Assembly: GCA_036346205.1 (NCBI GenBank)
Contig: JARFJB010002032.1
Location: 1,285,001-1,349,000 of the forward strand
Source of the DNA: Vesta saturnalis
Taxonomy: Eukaryota > Arthropoda > Insecta > Coleoptera > Lampyridae
Direction: 5' to 3'
Length of the DNA stretch: 64,000 bases
The position numbers were made by a program, and so were the translations under genes. Numbering within the stretch: the first letter of the stretch is position 1; the number at the start of each line of letters is the position of its first letter. The notes beneath the pieces were generated by a model. That model did no database searches, was not told the origin of the DNA, and was given only the letters and a program-made list of their open reading frames with translations. Positions 21,577 to 40,612 of the stretch are shown here, one piece after another.

Positions 21577-22529
21577 ATAATCATGTTAGTCAAGAAGGAA
21601 GTATGTTACATGGCAACGAGTTTGATTTTTTGATTTATAATAAATTCCTATGCGAGTAAGTTTTTATAGTCATTATTTACTTAGGGAAAAAAATCAGTCT
21701 TAGTTCCTGGATAAATTGTAACATAGTTATTTTTAATAAAAATTGTCTATTTTAGTAAAGCAGTAGGTTCCTGCCATCCGGTAGGTACCAGTACGAAAAA
21801 TAACTTTTGTATAGTACACTTCTACAGTTAATAAAGTAAATAAAAACAATCAGCTATTTTCAATCCACTACGTCGTGACTCCAGTCTCAGTTTTGTGATC
21901 ATAAACTTTGACTCTCACGAGTGCAAAAATCATTTTCTACACTACATGTATTACCTTATTTTTACTATTTATGAGCGCTCCATCTATTGCACCCTTAACG
22001 TTCATGATAATAACTACTAATTTTCGTATCCACAGAATTTGCAAAAGCGCAATACTAACGTAGACACCATTGATCCCGTATTATACGGACAGTCCCTTTT
22101 AAACATTTCATTTCGTATATGTAGTTATTTGAATAAATTACGTAATGTTTCGTATTTATAAAAGTCACCTTTTGTCGTTTCAGACGTTTCATATATTAAT
22201 CAAAGTCTAGCAAGCACGAAAAAGATGGTGTAACCTTCAGATAAGATACAATAGGATGACATCACAAGTTCTACAAATTACGAGACCATTGTAGCACTTT
22301 TGTCGGCTTTAATACATAGCGCGATCCCGCTTATGAGGCAGTATTAAGTACCAAGTCTAGCGCAAAAAAATTTGCTTACGACCACGACGGTGTCTTGTAC
22401 GTGCGGAAAATAAATACACCGGTGCGTGTAAATAGTTCATTAATTAAGGTTAAGTATTAATAAATAACTTTTTTTAAATAAATAATTGTTGTAGTGTAGT
22501 TTGTATCTGGCACGGTAGAAAATCAGAAA
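21577..22529. other. Spacer upstream of the hAT remnant
   Basis: No gene recognised; hAT terminal repeats could not be identified. Confidence 0.4.
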
Positions 22530-23860
22530 ATGCCACAAAGAAAGAATACATTTAATAGAGATTTGGAAAGTGAATATCCATTTATTAAAAAGACAACCTC
22601 AGATAGTGATGTAGAGTATTTAAAATGATGTGCACAGTTTTCGCTTGCACATGGTGGTAAAGTGGATATTGTTCAAGACATATCGACGCTTAATCGTAAA
22701 AAGATATTGCTGCTTCTAGTAGTAGCAAAATGTCTTTTTTTCGTGAAACACATTTGTAAATGAAGAACAAAAGCTAGTTGTGATTGAATGTACTTGGTCA
22801 TACCACAACGTGATTCACAATCAGTCGTTTCGTTCTGTGGATTACACCAGCAAGCTAATAAACAGTTGCTTCCAACAACAATTTGCATACGAGAACCAAA
22901 TCTGAAAGTATTGTGTGTCACATTTTACAAAAGGGATCATTAAGCTCCATACAATATGATCTTGGAACGGTCAATTTTGTAACCATCATACTGTTCAAAT
23001 CACAGGAGCGTAAAAATGTGTCCTGTATTTGTAAGATATTTTATGAAAGACAAGGGCATTCAAGTACAAGTTTTGGAAATTTAAGATCTTCCAGGTGAAG
23101 CTTCAGACATTGTACCCGAATATATTATTAGAACGGGTGACAAATACGAATTAACAACAAAAGTAATGGCATTGTGCACTAACAACACAAATTGCAATTT
23201 TGGAGGAGCAGCGATATGGCCAAAATAACGTCTTCCATAAAGTTCAGCAGTTACTTAAAAGACTTTTAGTTGGGATGAACCGTGCTGCTCGTATCATTCA
23301 TAACTGTATTCAAACATCAGAAGACTCTGCTTGTCTATTGACATCCAGCAATTATTGTGACAATCGATGGCTATTTCTACATTTATATTGTTTGAGTTGA
23401 ACAATTAAAAGAATTTGATGAGTTCGTTAATGTTGAAGTTTGGCCATGGTTTATTCACTCGCAAACTTATACATTTCATAAATGCATGCTGCAAGTGGAA
23501 TCTGAAAAATCTTTAATGGTAGAAGTATTCATGGTTTTATCAAATTTAAAGCAACAATTAATAGAACAAATGAAGTCTTTTTGCCAAATTAGGTTAACAC
23601 TATCTAGTAGCTTTGATGAATGAAGAAGAAGGCCGAGCCGTAGCTCAGTTTAAAACGTCAGTGACCATGTTTTATGCCTTGTATAGCCTATTTAGATAAA
23701 TGGATGCAAACGTTTCGTTGGGTATTGCTAAAAAAAGAACCTCTGTGGTCAGATGTTGGAAACTCATTAACTGTTTTTCAAAAACAATGATGAAAGTGTG
23801 TGGATTACAAAACATTAAAAAAATGTACCTTTTCAAATAGTTTTGATACAACGTGATCAC
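22530..23860 (+). pseudogene. hAT-type (BED/DUF4371-like) transposase pseudogene
   Basis: From ATG at 22530: KNTFNRDLESEYPFIK, then FSLAHGGKVDIVQ followed by a LNRKK segment, matching the N-terminal zinc-finger region of a common insect hAT-like family. Later pieces in different frames read TWSYHNVIHNQSFRSVDYTS (about 22790-22850), ARTKSESIVCHIL (about 22885-22930), LPGEASDIVPEYI-like text (about 23080-23125), TKVMALCTNNTNCNFGGAA (about 23158-23215) and RIIHNCIQTS (about 23290-23320). Weaker scraps run to about 23860. The order is that of the family protein, with many frameshifts and an early stop at 22626. Inactive. Confidence 0.7.
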
Positions 23861-24979
23861 CTGGGCTTTTCCTTACAGTTGGACCTAAATTTGTATTAGA
23901 TTTTAATTACTAACCCAAATGTGATAAATTTGTTTTGTCTGTGTGTTACATTCTTTAGTTTTTCGGTATCGGTAATGTGTTTATACATTGAATATTATGC
24001 ATCAGCTTCCTACAAAACAAAAATTTGTTATGCAGTACATTTAGATAATTAGCAGTATAATATTAAAATAATATTAAAAGACTTACTTAAAATTACGTTT
24101 GTTTTGTAAATAAATGATACCTAACCCTAAAGGTTAACAAGAACTTAAATTCTTTCTCAAATTAAAATTAAACAACAGATGCAAATTTTAGAAAACCCAC
24201 ATTTTGTTTATTAAAAAGTTTAATACATTTAAGTTTAATACCTTTTAAAGCATCAGCATCAATTATTGTTTGAGGATTCATAAACATGTAACATTTAACT
24301 CTAATCTAAACATTAACACACTGAGCAAGAATGCACAAGCTTGAAATTAGACCATGCTTGGTTAGATTATAAAACGATAATCAAAATTGTCACTTCGAAA
24401 ATATAATTTACTCATATTATGATGCAAGCATGAGATTACAATTATAAAGATATTATTAACCATGTTGATTTTCTAGTAGCAATTAGTAACAATGTACATC
24501 TTTATATGGCAAATGTAAATATTTCAAATAGGTAACTACAAACTGCATGCATGTTTAACACAATACACCACCACTTAAATACACCACAAATGATAAAATT
24601 AAATTGAGTCAATGTTGCCACTCAGTGGCTCAAATTATAAAAATTTCAATACACATATACCCCAGTATTAAAAGCGCCACATGGAAAATCTTGAAACAAA
24701 TTTTGACGATTCTATAAGTTGAGCCAATTTTTTTTGTTAATTACGTATAGATAATATGTTTGTAAATAAACCATCCTGAGCCAATAATGGCTATTGTTTA
24801 GTTTGTATCGCAAACGTACTTTTTGTATAAAGATTTATATATATATATATATATATAACATAACAATACAATACTGTTTGTAAAATTGCATGTATATAGA
24901 AAACGAAAGGAATCTACGTCAACAAATAATTGTTCATTTCTTGGTTGTAGTGAACTTGCCAAAAATAATTTTCCTACAA
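23861..24979. other. AT-rich spacer with a short (AT)n
   Basis: Only a (TA)n of about 22 bp at 24836-24857 is notable. The minus frame at 24798-24983 runs through it and is not supported. Confidence 0.5.
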
Positions 24980-26000
24980 CCAAATAACTTAAATCAAAAG
25001 ATTTTGTAACATGGGTTTAGGATACTAAAACAACAATTTTAAACTTCGTTTTTGATTTAAAAAGCCTTGTTAATTGTTTTAAAAGCCCGGTTGAATTAAA
25101 AAAACAATTGCCTTTTTTAAAGACAAAACCTTACAAAATTTTCCAAACCAAGCTTTTCTAAAAGTTGGTGGGTTTAATTCGGTTAACAGAATTAAAACTT
25201 CAAACCACCTTAAAATATTACAGCAAAATGAAAAGACGGATTAACAATAATAAGTGCCCAAGTAAAAATCGGCAAAAAAAATAAAGGCGGTTTTCTTTGT
25301 TAAAATGCAAATAATTCAATTAATAAAGTCGTTAAACGCCATCTTTGAAAACAAATTCAACCAACATAAACACCCCAACCACAGTCATTGTACGTAACCC
25401 CATAAAAACTCCAGGAACTTTCCTAAAAAAATTCCAAAATTTACCGCCTTCAAATAAAACCCAAAATCGGTTTGGGGTTCGTTTTTTTAACCTTTTAAAT
25501 TATTGCCCGCTTTAAACAAAATACACCAAAAAAAAAATAAAGAATAAAACTTTTAACGCAAATCAAAATTAATTAAGCTTAAAATTTCTCCATTTAATAA
25601 AAAAAATAAAAAAAAAAAAGTATAAATTTTAATTTTTAGATAAACAAAACTTTTAATTTAAAAAAAAATAAACAAACTGCAAATTTAAACTTCTCCGGTA
25701 ATTCTAAACAAAAAACTTTAAAAATAAATTACGTTAATTTTAAATACCAATTTTTATAAATTTTATTAATTTTAAATTTTAAAAATCTTTTAAAATTCTT
25801 AAAAAATAACCAAATTGAAAGAAAATAATAAAATTTAAACAACTTTAAATTTTAAAAAATTAATAGAATCAATTTAATTTAAATTAAAAGGTTATTAAAT
25901 TTAATTTAAACTTTTAAAAAAATTTTTTACTTTAAAAAAAGAAAAACAATAATCTTGGCGTGGGTTCTTCAGTCAATAAATTCAAACAAAAATACGAAAT
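24980..26000. other. Low-complexity A/T tract grading into the CA-rich block
   Basis: Long A and T homopolymer runs with homopolymer-length variation throughout. No gene. The texture resembles uncorrected long-read sequence beside a large simple repeat. Confidence 0.5.
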
Positions 26001-28961
26001 AAAAATTCCAAAACCCTTCAATTAAAATCACACTAACAACTATCACAAACACGAAACACAATTTCTAACACAAATCATCACACTTTTACTAACAAAACAA
26101 AGCTATCACAAACTACAGACACACATGAACTAACACTTAGAACATCTACACTTATGACTACACAATAACACGTTAAACACACAAATCAAGCAAACTAGTC
26201 GATTGTTAAGCTACATCACAAGTATTCAACACTTAACATACTTTTAGAACATTGACAAATCACAAACACATCAACACCTACAAACCACAACATCAAATCA
26301 TCATAGCTCACAAACACACAATCACACAAACAAGCTAAACACGAAATCAACTAACACATTTTCTTAATTACACTATCAAACACTACAAATCTACACATAA
26401 CACTACAAACCAAAACTCTACAAACGCACAAACCGAAACAAAAACCACAAACACAAAACCACAAACACCAACATCACAAATATCAACAGCAATACACACT
26501 AAACACTACAAACTACACAACATCACAAACTACACAAGACACAAACTACACAAACACGCATAATCACACTAACACACAAACATCACATAACACAAACACA
26601 TCAATCAACACTAAACACCAACCCTACACGTACACAACACACACAAACACACACAGCAAATCACAGCACACACACAAATCACACCCACACACACGCTATA
26701 GACATCACACAACACATAGCTACCACAAACACACACACACGACACAAACATCACAACACAAACACACAAACATCAAACAACAAACACAAACAACAAACCA
26801 CAATACACAAACACACAAACACAAACACAAACACACAAACACACAAACACACAAACACACAACACACAACACACAAACACACAAACACACAAACACACAA
26901 ACACACAAACACAACACAACACAAACACACAACACACACAAACACACAACAACACAACACAAACAACACAAAACAACACAAAACATACAAACACACTAAA
27001 CACACAAACACAAAACACAACAATACACACAAAATACCACATAACAACACTAAACACATAACACACAAACACACAAACACACAACAACAACACAAACACA
27101 CAAACACAACAAACACAAAAAAACACACAAACAACACAAACACACAAAACACACAAACACACAAACACAACAAACACACAAACACACAAACACAACAAAA
27201 CATACAAACACACAAACACACAACACAACAAACACACAAAAACACACAAACACACAAACACACACACAAAACACACAACCACAACAAACACAACAACACA
27301 CACACACAAACATACACACATACACAACACACACATACAATACACACACAACAAAATCACAAACAAACACAAACACACAAACACACAAACACAAAACACA
27401 AAACACAAAACACACAAACACAAAACATACAACACAAAACACAAAACACAAACAACAAACACAAACCAAACAACACATACACACAAACATATATACAACA
27501 CATAACACAACAAAACACAAAACACACAAACACAAACACACAAACACACAAACACAAAATCAAACACAAACACAAACACAAAACACACATAAACACAAAC
27601 ACACAAATAACAAACACAAACACACAAAACACACAAACACACAACACACACAACAAACACACAAACAACACAAACACACAACACAAACAAACACACAAAC
27701 ACAAACACAACACAAACACAAACACACAAACACACACAAACACAAACATAAACACACAAACACACAACACACAAACAACAAACACACAAACACAAAACAC
27801 AAACACAACACAAACACAACAAAACACACAAACACACAAAACACAACACACAAACACAACACAAACACAACACAAACACACAAACACACACAATACACAA
27901 CACACAAAACACACAACACACAAACACACAAAAACACACACACAAAACACACACAACACACAAAAACACAACACAAACACACAAACACACAAAACACAAC
28001 AAAACACACAAAAAACAACACAAACACACAAAACAAAACACAAACACACAAACACACAAAAACACACAAACACAAAACACACAAAACACACAAACACAAA
28101 ACACAAAACACACAAAAACACACAAACACACAACAAAAACACACAACACACAAACACACAAACACACAAACAACAAACACAAAACACAACAAAACACAAC
28201 ACAAACACACACAACACAAAACAAACACAAACAAATAACACAAACACACAAAACACAAAACACACAAACACAACACAAAACACAACAAACAACACAAACA
28301 CACAAACAACACAAACACACAACACACACAAACACACAAACACACAAACAAAAACAAACACAAAACACACAACACACAAACACACAAACACACAAACACA
28401 CAAACACAAACAAAACACAAAACACACAAACACAAACACAAACACACCAAACACACAACACACAAACACACAAACACACAAACACACAACACACACACAA
28501 CACACAAACAACACAAACACACAAACACACACACACACACAAACACAACACACAAACACACAAACACACAAACACACAACACACAACACCACCCACACAC
28601 ACAACCACACACACCACAACACACACACACACACACACACACACCACACACCCACACACCACCACACACAACACACACACACCTCCACACACACGCCACA
28701 AACACACACCGCAACACCAACACACCAAACACACAACACACACAACACCACACACAACACACAACACCACAACACACACACACACACACACAACACACAA
28801 CACACAAACACACACCATACACACAACACACAAACACACAAACACACAAACACACAACACACAAACACACAAACACACAAACACACAAACACACTAACAC
28901 ACAAACACACAATCACACAATCACACAAACACCGACCACACAAACACCACCCACACACACA

Positions 28962-28997
<36 letters not shown>

Positions 28998-29448
28998 CTC
29001 ACACACACACACACATACATACACACACAAACACACACGCCTCCCCCCACACACGCATGCACGCACGCATGCACACATAGCCGCCCACCCACGCACGCAC
29101 ACGCACGCACTCCCCACACATACAAACCCACACACTCCCACACTCATACACACGCGCACCCTCACATACAAACACACACACGCCTCCCCCATACACACAC
29201 GCGCGCACACGCACGCACACACGTACACACGCACACACGCATACACGCACACACGCACACACGTACACACGCACACACGCACACTCGCACACACGCTCAC
29301 ACGCACACACGCACACACGTACACACGCACACACGCACACACGCACGCACCACACACCCACACACGCACACACGCACACGCGCACACACGTACACACGCA
29401 CCCACGAACACACAGACACACGCGTACACACTCACACACGCACACGCA
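26001..29448. repeat. 3.4-kb A/C-only simple-repeat tract
   Basis: Built mostly of ACACAAAC octamers and (AC)n. 26742-28694 contains no G on the plus strand (1953 bp). The left flank (26001-26640) is degenerate CACAAA-rich sequence. The right part (28920-29448) changes to (AC)n and then ACACGCAC/ACACGTAC. Very long minus-strand frames rich in Cys, Val, Phe and Leu (up to 703 residues) arise only because TGTGTTTG lacks stop codons. Confidence 0.95.
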
Positions 29449-35530
<6,082 letters not shown>

Positions 35531-35534
35531 CCGC

Positions 35535-35642
35535 GATCATGGTCATGGTGTGCATGTGCGTGTGTAAATGTATGTGTGTGCTTGTGTGCATGTGTGCGTG
35601 TATGCATTTTTGCGTGTATGCATGTGTTCGTGTGTTCGAGTA

Positions 35643-35691
<49 letters not shown>

Positions 35692-36029
35692 TGTGTGCGT
35701 GTGTGCGTGTGTGCGTGTGTGTATGAGTGCGTGTGTTCGTGTGTGCGTGTGCGCGTATGTGTGAGTGTGCTTGTGTGCGTATTTGTCCGTGTATGTGTGC
35801 GTGAGTGCGAGAGATCGTAGGTGCGTAGGTGCATGTGTGCGCGTGTCTGTGTGTGCGAGTGCGCGTGTGTACGTGCGCGTGTACATGTAGGAGTGTGTGC
35901 GTCTGTGAGTGTGTGTGTGTGCGTGTATGCGTGTGTGCGTGTGTGTGTGTCGTGGTGTGTGTGTGTCGTGTGTGCGTGTGTGTGTGTGTGCGTGTGTGTG
36001 TGTGTGGTGTGTGTTGGTGTCGTGTGTGT

Positions 36030-36065
<36 letters not shown>

Positions 36066-36900
36066 TGTGTGTGTGTGTGTGTATGTGTGTGTTCGTGTGT
36101 GTGTGTGCGGTATGTGTAGTGTGCTTGTGCGTATGTCCGTGTATGTGTGCGTGAGTGCGAGAGATCGTAGGTGCGTGTGGTGCATGTGTGCGCGTGTGTG
36201 TGTGCGAGTGCGGTGTACGTGCCGTGTACTGTAGTGCGTGTGTGCGAGCTGTCGTGTGCAGTGTCGTGGTGCTGTGTGCGCGTGGTGTGTGTGTCGTGTG
36301 TGGCTGTGTCGTGCGTGTGTCATGTGTGCGTGTGTGCGTTGCGTGTGCGTCGTGTGCACGTGTGGTGTGTGTGTGTGTGATGTGTGTGTGTTGTGCGTGT
36401 GTGCGTGTGTGCATGTGTCGTTGTGCGTGTGGTGTGCATGTGCGTGTTGTCGTGTGTGTCGCTGTAGCGTGTGTGTGTGCGTGTGTGCTGTGTTTGCTGT
36501 GTGCGCGCGTGTGTAGTGTAGTGTGTGCGTGATAGTGTGTGCATGTACATGTGCATGTGTGTGTTCGGTATTCGAGTGTGCTGGTGCGTTGTCGTACGCG
36601 TGTGTGTGTGTGGCATAGTGTGCGTTATTTGAGCTGTTCTGTGCGCAGTTGCGTGATCGGTGTGCGTGCGTGTGTGCGATGTACCATTGTGCTGTGTATG
36701 TTCGACTGTGAGTGCGTGCTGTGCGTGTATGCTATTGTGTGTGATGTGTGCGCGTTGCGGTGTGTAGTGCGTGTCGCGTGTGTGCGTTTGTGCGTATGTG
36801 ACTGTTCGTGGCAGTCATATACGTGTAGGTCGATAGTAAAGAGTGCAGTGATAGAATAGTTATGTGTAGTGTACATTTGCGTAGTGTTCGAAGTGTTCAA
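35535..36900. repeat. 1.4-kb G/T-rich simple-repeat tract
   Basis: GTGTGCGTGTGTG-type repeat with (GT)n cores at 35655-35690 and 36030-36062. The block CGTAGGTGCGTAGGTGCATG at about 35815 recurs at about 36165 within a longer duplicated segment (GTCCGTGTATGTGTGCGTGA before each). Purity falls steadily after about 36100 and merges into ordinary sequence near 36900. Strand sense is opposite to the 26-29 kb tract. Confidence 0.9.
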
Positions 36901-37565
36901 GTGCTGCTGATGTGCGTTGCTAAGTACAGTGGGTACTAGGTCATAACGCTATGCGAGTATTAACTGAGCGCCGCATAGTGTCATGAGCTCATGTATTAAC
37001 AACTATGCGTACGTTTTCCATGTAGCACCTGTAATAATAGTGGCAGTTCTGAATATGTCGTTGTAAGTCGCGTGGGATAACATAACGATGACATATTAGG
37101 TTAGTCGCGAGTGTATTATGTTAGTTGTATCAAGTGTTCTAGCTCTGACGTGTTTACGTTTATGTAGTCAACTTAAAAACATGAAAATGAGATGTGCTAG
37201 TACAGTATCACGTTGTAGAGCATAAAGTAAGATACATATATAGGAGCGCTTCCAATGTATTTAATCTTAATTATTTAATAGCTACTGAAAAGTAGTTTTA
37301 ACTATATCATACTTTAATATTACAAATGTAATTAAGATTAGAGTTGAAGCGAGAATTCATCAATAAATTGTAAAGCGTTACTAAATGTCTGTACAGTGAT
37401 AACTATTTTAAGGAGCATTTAAAATCTTAGTTAAATTATTTGTATCTGTAATTATTTTCATAGCTGCAGTGTTAACATAATCGTTACTGATAGGTTTACA
37501 TTAAAAGAATTAAATATAGTTAGTTGAATAAATAGCTTCAGAATAAGTCAGAGTAAATTACAGTA
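36901..37565. other. Transition region, nothing recognised
   Basis: Declining G/T bias into AT-rich sequence; no gene. Confidence 0.4.
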
Positions 37566-37884
37566 CAGCGTTACTACCGAATAACAGTAATGATATATTT
37601 TAGTTACAATACACCGTGTATTATTCTTAGATTTTTGAAAATCTATTAATTTAAAACTAATGCAGTGTTTCTAATGTTTCGTATCAGGTTTACTTGAAAA
37701 AATTATAATAAGTTATGTATGCAGAATAAATTGCAAGCTGTATCTATTTCTAAATAAGTCAGTTAAGACCATATAAAGTCAAGTTACTTAGCATAACTAT
37801 TGGTATTTTGTTTTCATAGTACAATGATTTTTAATTGTTAAAATTTATTTATATTACGTACCGTTAAAAGTGTTCTAACTATTT

Positions 37885-38460
37885 TTACGAATGACAGGAA
37901 AGAGTTTATGAAGATTTATTAAAAGATCAAATCGTAAAATTACGATGCGTTTGGAATTATCGAAATTAAGTCAAGTGAAATTAAGTAAATCGCTCTATAC
38001 TACACAAAGTTACGGTATAATGATAATGATTTATCAAGAATTTAAATATTTAATATTGTAAAATTATGTTTAGTACGTTCTAAATTTCATTGAAATCTTA
38101 TTAACTGAATGCAGTTGAAACTGTAATAACAGTAGATTCTCATTGATAAGTAGTTTATCGATAAAAGATTCAAATCTAAAGGTTACTATTGCAACTGCAG
38201 TTTGGAAATCAAGCTAATCCTAGAATGGTTCGGAATTAGAAAATACGCTTTTAAAGTTAACGTCCAGACAGGTATACGGTCAATGTATGATTATTTTTAT
38301 AACATTTGAGGTAAAATCATTGTATATTTGTGAAAATCAAAGATGCTATAAGGATGGAAAATCTTCGTAACTTTGTTACGGAAGGATAAAATCCTTTAAA
38401 GTAAATGCTGAATAAGAATTTTCTAACTTTAAATACAGTAATAGAATTTACCTCAGGGGT
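37885..38460 (+). pseudogene. Heavily eroded mariner-like transposase (copy A)
   Basis: Recognised only by nucleotide similarity to copy B: GACAGGAAAGA, AAATCGCTCTA, GCTAATCCTAGA, CGCTTTTAAAGTTAACGT and CAGGTAT occur with similar surroundings but in part out of order. No usable reading frame. Indels every few bases are more than expected from the state of the other copies in this window. Confidence 0.45.
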
Positions 38461-38689
38461 TTGAACATAATGATAATTTAAATCTCTGAGTAAACTTTTA
38501 TATGTATTGTACAGTTAAATAATTGTCTAGATTTTGTCATCTATTCTAAACCCTGAATTCGGAACAATAAGTTAGAAAACGCTTTTTAAAAGTTCTAATT
38601 TACTGTTTAATCTCATTGGTTATTTGTTGTTTTCATTAGTCACAATATTTTTTTTGTTAAAATTTTATGTTTATGTACGTACTCTTAAA

Positions 38690-39345
38690 ATTTCACTATT
38701 TTTACTGAATGAACAGGAAAGAATAACGATTCTAATGATAAGAGGTTACGGTAATCGTAAAAGAATCCAAATCGTAACCCAATTACTAGAACTGCAGTTT
38801 GGAGAATTATGAAACGTTTTGAAGAAGTGGGTTCAATTAAAAATCGCTCTAAATCTGGCCGACCAAAGACGGTAACTAATGATGAAAAAGCCTTGGACTT
38901 TATGCAAACATTTGTAGAAAATCATTGTGAATCCATTCGGAAAACTGCATGATGTTAGTGAGGGGGGGGGATCCGTTCGTAACATTCTTAAGAAAAATCC
39001 TTATAAAGTAATGCTGAATGCAGAATTTTCTGAAACTGTAATGCAACAGGTAGATATGGACCCTCATTTGACAAATAAGATAGATTTTTCTGATAAAACC
39101 ATTTTAATGCTAAATGGTACAGTTAATTGCCATAACTGCAGATATTGGAATCATGCTAATCCTAGATGGATTCGGGAACATAGAACGCAAACGCTTTTAA
39201 AAGTTAACGTTTGGGCAGGTATTATCGGTGCCATTGTTATTGATTCATTTTTTATAGCAATTTGGACGGTCAAAAGTATTTAGATTTGTTGAGAAATCAA
39301 ATAGTGCCTGCAATAAGGAATGGGTAACAATTTCTGTAACGTTTG
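38690..39345 (+). pseudogene. Mariner-like transposase remnant (copy B)
   Basis: Three frames joined by frameshifts give the family order: LNEQERITILMIRGYGNRKR (about 38704-38763), then TAVWRIMKRFEEVGSIKNRS, KSGRPKTVTNDEKALDFMQ (about 38790-38910), then SVRNILKKNPYKV (about 38957-38995), the first catalytic block FSDKTILMLNG, NCHNCRYW, HANPRWIREHRTQ, KVNVWAGIIG, and finally NLDGQKYLDLLRNQIVPAIR (about 39262-39318). The Asp of FSDK is kept. The protein ends before the second catalytic Asp, where the SINE-like palindrome begins. An 8-G run at 38962-38969 is near one frameshift. Confidence 0.8.
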
Positions 39346-39391
39346 GTTTCAGCCGGAAGGTAATGAACGAATAAGTTCTAAAGTAAATACA

Positions 39392-39549
39392 TAATTAAAA
39401 ATTATTATTAATTCTATTAAATACATAAATAGAAAGTTTACCTCGAGTAGGGTTTGAATCTAGTTGTACATGTAGTAAGTTTAAATCCTACTCGAGGTAA
39501 ACTTTTTATTTATGTATTTAATAAAATTAATAATAATTTTTAGTTACTT
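39392..39549. repeat. Palindromic pair of SINE-like tails
   Basis: 39392-39456 and 39481-39549 are inverted copies reading outward from ACTCGAGGTAAACTTT to TTTATTTATGTATTTAATA and AATTAATAATAATTTTTA. The sequence at each inner edge (GGGTTTGAATC and TTTAAATCC) resembles the B-box region seen at 19 kb. The centre is TAGTTGTACATGTAGTAAG. It looks like two tail ends of the 19-kb SINE-like family fused head to head. Confidence 0.7.
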
Positions 39550-39709
39550 AATTTTTTTTTAATCTTATTGCAAACCCCTGTAACTTTGGAACGAATAAAG
39601 TTAGAAACACGCTTTTTTTAACAGTAGTATTTCTAATTTAATTGTTTTCAAAAAAATGTAAAAATATACAGGGTCATTACGTTATTCTGGAGTAATGGTG
39701 CACCCTGTA

Positions 39710-40094
39710 TATTTCCAAGGGACTTCTGATACCTTGATTTATTTCGTATAACATTTATTAGACATATCATAAATCGGTACATTAGCAAGTTACGTTACTT
39801 TCTGTACACACTGTATGGGCATAGAAGCAGTACGTTGTTTGTTTTATTTTGTTTTACTTATTAACTAACCTTAGTTGTACATGTTTGGTGAAAAGTTTGT
39901 AATGAACAGAGATATTAACAGTATGAAAATAAAGTGAATAAGGAGATAAAGCGCCAATGTATTATGTGATGATATTAAGGTATACAATTAAATGTAGAAA
40001 TAAATATACGTAGATATGTGGACGGAAATGTTTCTTCAATATGGTACTAATATAACGGAATATTAATTTATATAATTAGGGTAAACTATAAATT
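39710..40094. other. Spacer, nothing recognised
   Basis: AT-rich; no gene. Confidence 0.4.
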
Positions 40095-40280
40095 ATTTAA
40101 ATTGAAGACGTGTGTTCGGTAATTGATGGAATTTTGTTTTTTTAATTTCTATCATCACCACAAGTAGTCTTTTGTTGTGGTGGGCTTCTTTATGCACAAT
40201 GATAGGATTGATGTAGTCAAAATTATGTGAGTAATTAATTGCATGGTCAGTTAAGGCAGTACTGGGGAAAAGTGTTGTGG
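40095..40280 (-). pseudogene. Possible Penelope-type GIY-YIG endonuclease tail
   Basis: The minus strand reads FPSTALTDHAINYSHNFDY, then INPIIVHKEAHHNKRLLVV and MIEIKKTKF in one frame. This follows the pattern S-A-L-x-x-H, G/S-H-x-F/I-D, E, R near the C-terminus of the GIY-YIG domain in Penelope-like retroelements. The catalytic GIY...YIG part and the reverse transcriptase are absent. Short, so a chance similarity remains possible. Confidence 0.4.
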
Positions 40281-40499
40281 ATAAACATTTTTTAATAGAA
40301 TTTTAGTTTGGTCTATTCTATTTTTCAAAAATTTTTTCGATTAGCCCACACAAACAAAAATTGAAATTTAACTCATAATTTTCATTACATTAGTAATTAA
40401 CTATTTTCATAGCCATTGAACATTTTTCACATTAAATGCATAGAGAAAGCATACTATAATTATGTGAAACGTCTTGACATTTTAGTTACTTCTTTAATT

Positions 40500-40500
40500 T

Positions 40501-40543
<43 letters not shown>

Positions 40544-40552
40544 GCTTACTTG

Positions 40553-40612
<60 letters not shown>

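Larger units (their letters stand above)
37566..39707 (+). mobile_element. Two head-to-tail copies of a mariner-like DUF4817-family element
   Basis: Right end ACACCCTGTA-type at 39701-39707 with TA. An eroded version of the same end opens the element (TACAGCGTTACTACC at 37564, ACACCGTGTATT at about 37615). An internal copy of the right subterminal sequence lies at about 38552-38622 in the same orientation as 39565-39645 (GGAAC-AATAA-GTTAGAAA-ACGCTTTTT). 37800-38460 corresponds to 38620-39340 in order, with many indels. So copy A (about 37566-38622) is followed directly by copy B (about 38623-39707), which lacks its own left end. Confidence 0.6.

Noticed and set aside
26773..29435. Very long minus-strand open frames (up to 703 residues)
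   Set aside because: They are translations of ACACAAAC/(AC)n, which lacks stop codons; composition is almost only Cys, Val, Phe and Leu.
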